Assembly (NCBI GenBank): GCA_902775835.1
Contig: CACYNZ010000034.1
Location: 1-16,153 of the forward strand
Direction: 5' to 3'
DNA from: an uncultured Eubacteriales bacterium
GTDB lineage: Bacteria > Bacillota_A > Clostridia > Christensenellales > Aristaeellaceae
DNA length: 16,153 nucleotides
In this document: in pieces, positions 13,747 through 16,153 of the stretch
How the letters are laid out: each line of letters starts with the position of its first letter
How positions within the stretch are numbered: position 1 is the stretch's first letter
The notes under the pieces: generated by a model
What the model was told of the DNA's origin: nothing
Database searches by the model: none
What the model saw: only the letters and a program-made list of their open reading frames with translations
Made by a program: the position numbers and the translations under genes

Positions 13747-14964
13747 TCAGCTCAGTTCGACAGACGCACACAGTTCATCGTGCAGTTCGATGTCCGCTTT
13801 CCGCTCTCCGGATGCCAGGCGGTACGCTCCTTTGAACCCGGTAAAGGTCACCCATCCCTCCGCGTCAGCCGTCAGTGTCTCATGGGTTTCCCACTCGCCA
13901 TGAATCAGCTGCTTCAGGGCATGATAGGAAGGCTTTTCACTGTTGTCCTCATGCACAAACCCGGAGGGCGCCTTCAGCCAGCATCCGTCATTGAAATCCC
14001 AGGTGGTAATGGCTTCCACCAGCGGATGGCTGAAGAGCACGGAGTACATTTCCGCGATTTCCCTCGCCTGGCGTTCCTCGCCTTCCGGCGTGCTCGGCCA
14101 TTCATTTACCTGCCAGTCATTCAGGTCCACAATATGCGCCGGCATGATATCGCCGGAAATCAGCGTGTTCTCCGTGAAATGAATCGGCAGGTGAAAGCGT
14201 GAGAACCTCTCCAGCACATCCTGAAGCTTTTCCAGACCCCAGTAGCCCTGATGCTGATGGCTCTGAATGCCGATGGCGCTGATGGGCACACCCGCCTCCA
14301 GCAGGCCTTCCAGCAGGATTTCATAGGAAACGCTTGTGTTGAAATCATTGATCAGGAGCACCGCGTCCGGATTGGTCTCCCGCGCAGCGGCGAACACTTC
14401 CTTCACCAGACGGATCCGGCCCATGTCCTTGCAGATACGGGTGATGGCGTTGTCATACTTGTCAAAGACCGGCATGATGACCACTTCATTGATCACGTCC
14501 CACATGTCGATCACGCCCCTGAACGCGCTGACCTCCCGGTGAATGCGCTCGATCTGGCGGCGGAAGATTTCCTCATTCGAATACTGCATGAGCCACGGAG
14601 CGCAGACGGTATGCCAGCAGAGCGGATGTCCCTTGACCTGCACGCCCGCGCTTCGCAGCCACTTCGCGGCCTCCATGGTCTCCGCATACGCCGTCTGGCC
14701 TTCCACAGGCTCATACCGGCCCCAGTAGAACGGCAGGGTGCCGTAATTGAACAGGGCCTTCCACTTTTCCATGCGCTGTGCGAGAAACGCCTTCTTTTCC
14801 GGGTCCTGGGTCTTCATCATGGCCACGGTGTCAAAGGCGCCGCATCCAAAGAGAAAATCGTGCGAGACCTGATCTGCCTGCACAGTGCACCCCGATGCCG
14901 GCGTACCGTCCGCGTTCATGATGCGCAGCCTTGCCTGGGCCTGACGATGTTTCAGTTCACTCAT
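13747..14964 (-). CDS. GH10 family endo-beta-1,4-xylanase-like glycoside hydrolase, cytoplasmic
   Basis: Predicted 405-residue glycosidase. The GH10 barrel signatures are present in order: KGHPLCWH (111-118), WDVINEV (155-161) with acid/base Glu160, IQSHQHQGYWG (233-243), and HFTEN with probable nucleophile Glu265, where the classical form is TELD. Later come TTWDFNDGCW and a Lys-Pro-Ser-Tyr close to the family's KPAY. GH10 enzymes cleave beta-1,4-xylan chains with retention. There is no signal peptide or carbohydrate-binding module, so it likely acts on imported xylo-oligosaccharides. Residues 1-40 begin a beta-strand region ending HDFLFGCGAF, and about 365-405 form a beta-rich tail (GWVTFTGFKGAYRLASG). 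It is the first gene of a five-gene run; the ATG has AGAGGCGG about ten bases upstream. Exact substrate is uncertain. Confidence 0.93.
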   Translation of the reverse strand: MSELKHRQAQARLRIMNADGTPASGCTVQADQVSHDFLFGCGAFDTVAMMKTQDPEKKAFLAQRMEKWKALFNYGTLPFYWGRYEPVEGQTAYAETMEAAKWLRSAGVQVKGHPLCWHTVCAPWLMQYSNEEIFRRQIERIHREVSAFRGVIDMWDVINEVVIMPVFDKYDNAITRICKDMGRIRLVKEVFAAARETNPDAVLLINDFNTSVSYEILLEGLLEAGVPISAIGIQSHQHQGYWGLEKLQDVLERFSRFHLPIHFTENTLISGDIMPAHIVDLNDWQVNEWPSTPEGEERQAREIAEMYSVLFSHPLVEAITTWDFNDGCWLKAPSGFVHEDNSEKPSYHALKQLIHGEWETHETLTADAEGWVTFTGFKGAYRLASGERKADIELHDELCASVELS

Positions 14965-14992
14965 TCCTGTTTCCGCCTCTTTCTCTCCGCAG

Positions 14993-15025
14993 GATATTCC
15001 GTATCAGTATGCTATCATGAATATC
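14993..15025. repeat. Inverted repeat at the GH10 promoter (possible operator)
   Basis: GATATTC (14993-14999) and GAATATC (15019-15025) are perfect seven-base mirror arms with a 19-base centre. The right arm covers the candidate -10, so a bound repressor would block transcription of the GH10 run. The centre also contains a TATCA pair in direct orientation. Confidence 0.45.
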
Positions 15026-15046
15026 AGAAATCACAGTATTTTTCAA
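15018..15046 (-). promoter_or_regulatory. Candidate promoter of the GH10-led gene run
   Basis: On the minus strand TTGAAA (15041-15046) and TATTCA (15018-15023) are 17 bases apart. The -35 is good and the -10 weak. A second weak -10 (CATACT, 15006-15011) is possible in the same AT-rich stretch. It lies in the 101 bases between the MBL-fold gene and GH10; no clear terminator for the MBL-fold gene is seen there. Confidence 0.4.
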
Positions 15047-15065
15047 CAGCGTTCCACAATTCCTG

Positions 15066-15941
15066 TCACGCTTTCCAGAGCAGACGGTTCTCCTCGATCA
15101 GCGCCTGCAGCGTGCCCTGAGCGCTGAGCCAGCTCAGGTAGGACCTGACCGTGCTTCCGACGAGCGCGTGCTGCTCATATGTCATGGTCAGGCTGTAGCG
15201 CTCAAACAGCCGCTTCAGTATCTCTTCAGAGGACATGGGCTCCAGGCACATGTCCGCAATGGTCTGTGCGATTTCGTATACCTTCTCCATGTTCCTTTTC
15301 GCCAGGGGCGCGATATTCTCTGCCGGCTCCGCATGCGCCGGAATGAACAGCCGTGCCTGCATTTCCTGAACCGCCTCCAACGTGGACAGGTATGCTCCCA
15401 CATCCACGAGGAAACTGATCTGGTATTTGTCCAGCGTCGCCTGGCTGGACAGGCAGTCCGCGAGATACACCACACCCTCCGCTGTGCGGAACCCGGTCAT
15501 ATCCCAGGAATGCCCGGGCAGGGGGATCATGCTCATGCCCTCCGGAAGGCATGACACCGTGAGCAGATTTACCGTGCAGCCCTGGGCCATCAGGAACTTG
15601 TGCCGCAGTTCCCCCGGCGGAAACCCGCCATAGAGGAAAGCCGGTTCGAGCACGGGATGTTCCGTGAAATCACGTTCAATGCCCGGCGCATAGACCCGGC
15701 AGCCTGTCTGTTTCTGCAGATACTGATTCCCTCCGATATGGTCCGCGTGGGAATGCGTGTTATAGACAGCCTCCAGGGTCCATCCGTTTGCGTTCAGGAT
15801 CCGCATGACCTTTTTCCCGGCATCCCGGTCATTGCCGCTGTCAATCAGACACACCCGGTCCCCGGATATTCTGACCAGCCCGATTTTCGCCGGACTCTCG
15901 ATATAATAGCCATGCTCTGATACCTGAATCAGTTCGTACAT
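15066..15941 (-). CDS. Metallo-beta-lactamase-fold hydrolase with C-terminal winged-helix-like domain
   Basis: Predicted 291-residue cytoplasmic hydrolase. All metal ligands of the fold are visible: NTHSHADHIGG (His63, His65, Asp67, His68), PLPGHSWDMTG (His144), YLADCL (Asp162) and IPAHAEP (His203). Residues about 215-291 form a helical C-terminal domain (EEILKRLFERYSLTMTYEQH, then VRSYLSWLSAQGTL) that resembles the winged-helix tail found in some lactamase-fold hydrolases and may help shape the substrate site. The fold covers thioesterases, glyoxalases and lactonases, and the substrate here cannot be told. The ATG at 15939-15941 follows GGGGGC and starts the conserved first strand; an in-frame ATG at 16079 would add 46 unrelated residues and lies near the predicted transcription start, so it was not used. 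Confidence 0.9.
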   Translation of the reverse strand: MYELIQVSEHGYYIESPAKIGLVRISGDRVCLIDSGNDRDAGKKVMRILNANGWTLEAVYNTHSHADHIGGNQYLQKQTGCRVYAPGIERDFTEHPVLEPAFLYGGFPPGELRHKFLMAQGCTVNLLTVSCLPEGMSMIPLPGHSWDMTGFRTAEGVVYLADCLSSQATLDKYQISFLVDVGAYLSTLEAVQEMQARLFIPAHAEPAENIAPLAKRNMEKVYEIAQTIADMCLEPMSSEEILKRLFERYSLTMTYEQHALVGSTVRSYLSWLSAQGTLQALIEENRLLWKA

Positions 15942-16002
15942 ACTGCCCCCTGATGATACGGCGCAGGCATACACAAGTTTTTTCTGCCGCGCGCTTCCTT
16001 TT

Positions 16003-16036
16003 CCGGATTCCGCTTCGTGATCTGCCCGGATTCCGC
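16003..16036. repeat. Direct repeat in the leader of the MBL-fold gene
   Basis: CCGGATTCCGC occurs twice (16003-16013 and 16026-16036), start to start 23 bases apart, a little over two helical turns. Both copies lie between the promoter and the start codon of the MBL-fold gene. A downstream operator is possible, but no known regulator site matches. Confidence 0.4.
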
Positions 16037-16066
16037 CCAAAACTGCCTGCCGGGGATATAGTCGGA

Positions 16067-16095
16067 ATTCTATACGCAACCGCGCATATTTGCAA
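16067..16095 (-). promoter_or_regulatory. Sigma-A promoter of the MBL-fold gene
   Basis: On the minus strand TTGCAA (16090-16095) and TAGAAT (16067-16072) have an exact 17-base spacer. Predicted transcription start is near 16060, giving a leader of about 120 bases. It lies just after the terminator at the right edge. Confidence 0.65.
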
Positions 16096-16111
16096 CCATG
16101 TGCCTTTATGG

Positions 16112-16153
16112 AAAAAAGGCCTGGCGGTGAACCCGATATTCACCACCAGGCCT
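16112..16153 (-). terminator. Intrinsic terminator of a gene beyond the right edge
   Basis: Read on the minus strand, arms 16153-16140 and 16130-16117 form a 14-base stem with one mismatch and a nine-base loop, followed by six T residues (16117-16112). It ends a minus-strand gene outside the window and isolates the MBL-fold promoter. Confidence 0.85.

Overview
The window reads as chromosomal DNA of an anaerobic, GC-rich Firmicute, most likely a carbohydrate-degrading Clostridia member of gut or rumen type. The supporting signs are strong AGGAGG-type ribosome sites, sigma-A-like promoters, hairpin-plus-U-tract terminators, an aldo/keto reductase with a bacterial ferredoxin tail, a Lpl-type (CUT1) sugar importer without its own ATPase, and a GH10 enzyme. 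The taxonomic placement is inference. I see no phage, insertion sequence, CRISPR array, tRNA or rRNA.

Layout. (1) 1-2231, minus strand: an AraC-family regulator, an Fe-S aldo/keto reductase coupled to it by an ATGA overlap, and the N-terminal part of a membrane protein that runs off the left edge. (2) 2232-2400: a compact divergent control region. (3) 2401-7703, plus strand: a sugar ABC importer made of a very large fused permease, a normal second permease and a secreted solute-binding protein, closed by a strong terminator at 7714-7743. (4) 7757-8573, plus strand: a single SEC-C zinc protein with its own promoter and a terminator shared with the converging genes. (5) 8600-9873, minus strand: a four-helix membrane protein coupled to a DUF1810 protein, then, behind its own terminator, a small Cys-rich protein. 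(6) 10098-14964, minus strand: a tightly spaced five-gene run of YtcJ-like amidohydrolase, flavodoxin, Nudix hydrolase, AEC transporter and GH10 glycosidase, with GH10 first. (7) 15066-15941, minus strand: a metallo-beta-lactamase-fold hydrolase with a good promoter and a repeat-bearing leader. The right edge holds the terminator of a gene outside the window.

How it fits together. The AraC regulator probably controls the divergent importer. The binding protein captures a saccharide, the two permeases form the channel, and a shared MsmX-type ATPase encoded elsewhere would power it. The GH10 enzyme has no signal peptide, so it would cleave imported oligosaccharides in the cytoplasm. A link between this importer and that enzyme is plausible but not shown.

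The most unusual item is the first permease. About 560 residues holding three tandem four-helix modules, each with an extracytoplasmic loop, precede an otherwise normal LplB-type domain. The partner binding protein lacks a lipobox cysteine, so the extra modules might retain or dock it. That idea is speculative. Most other genes are ordinary.
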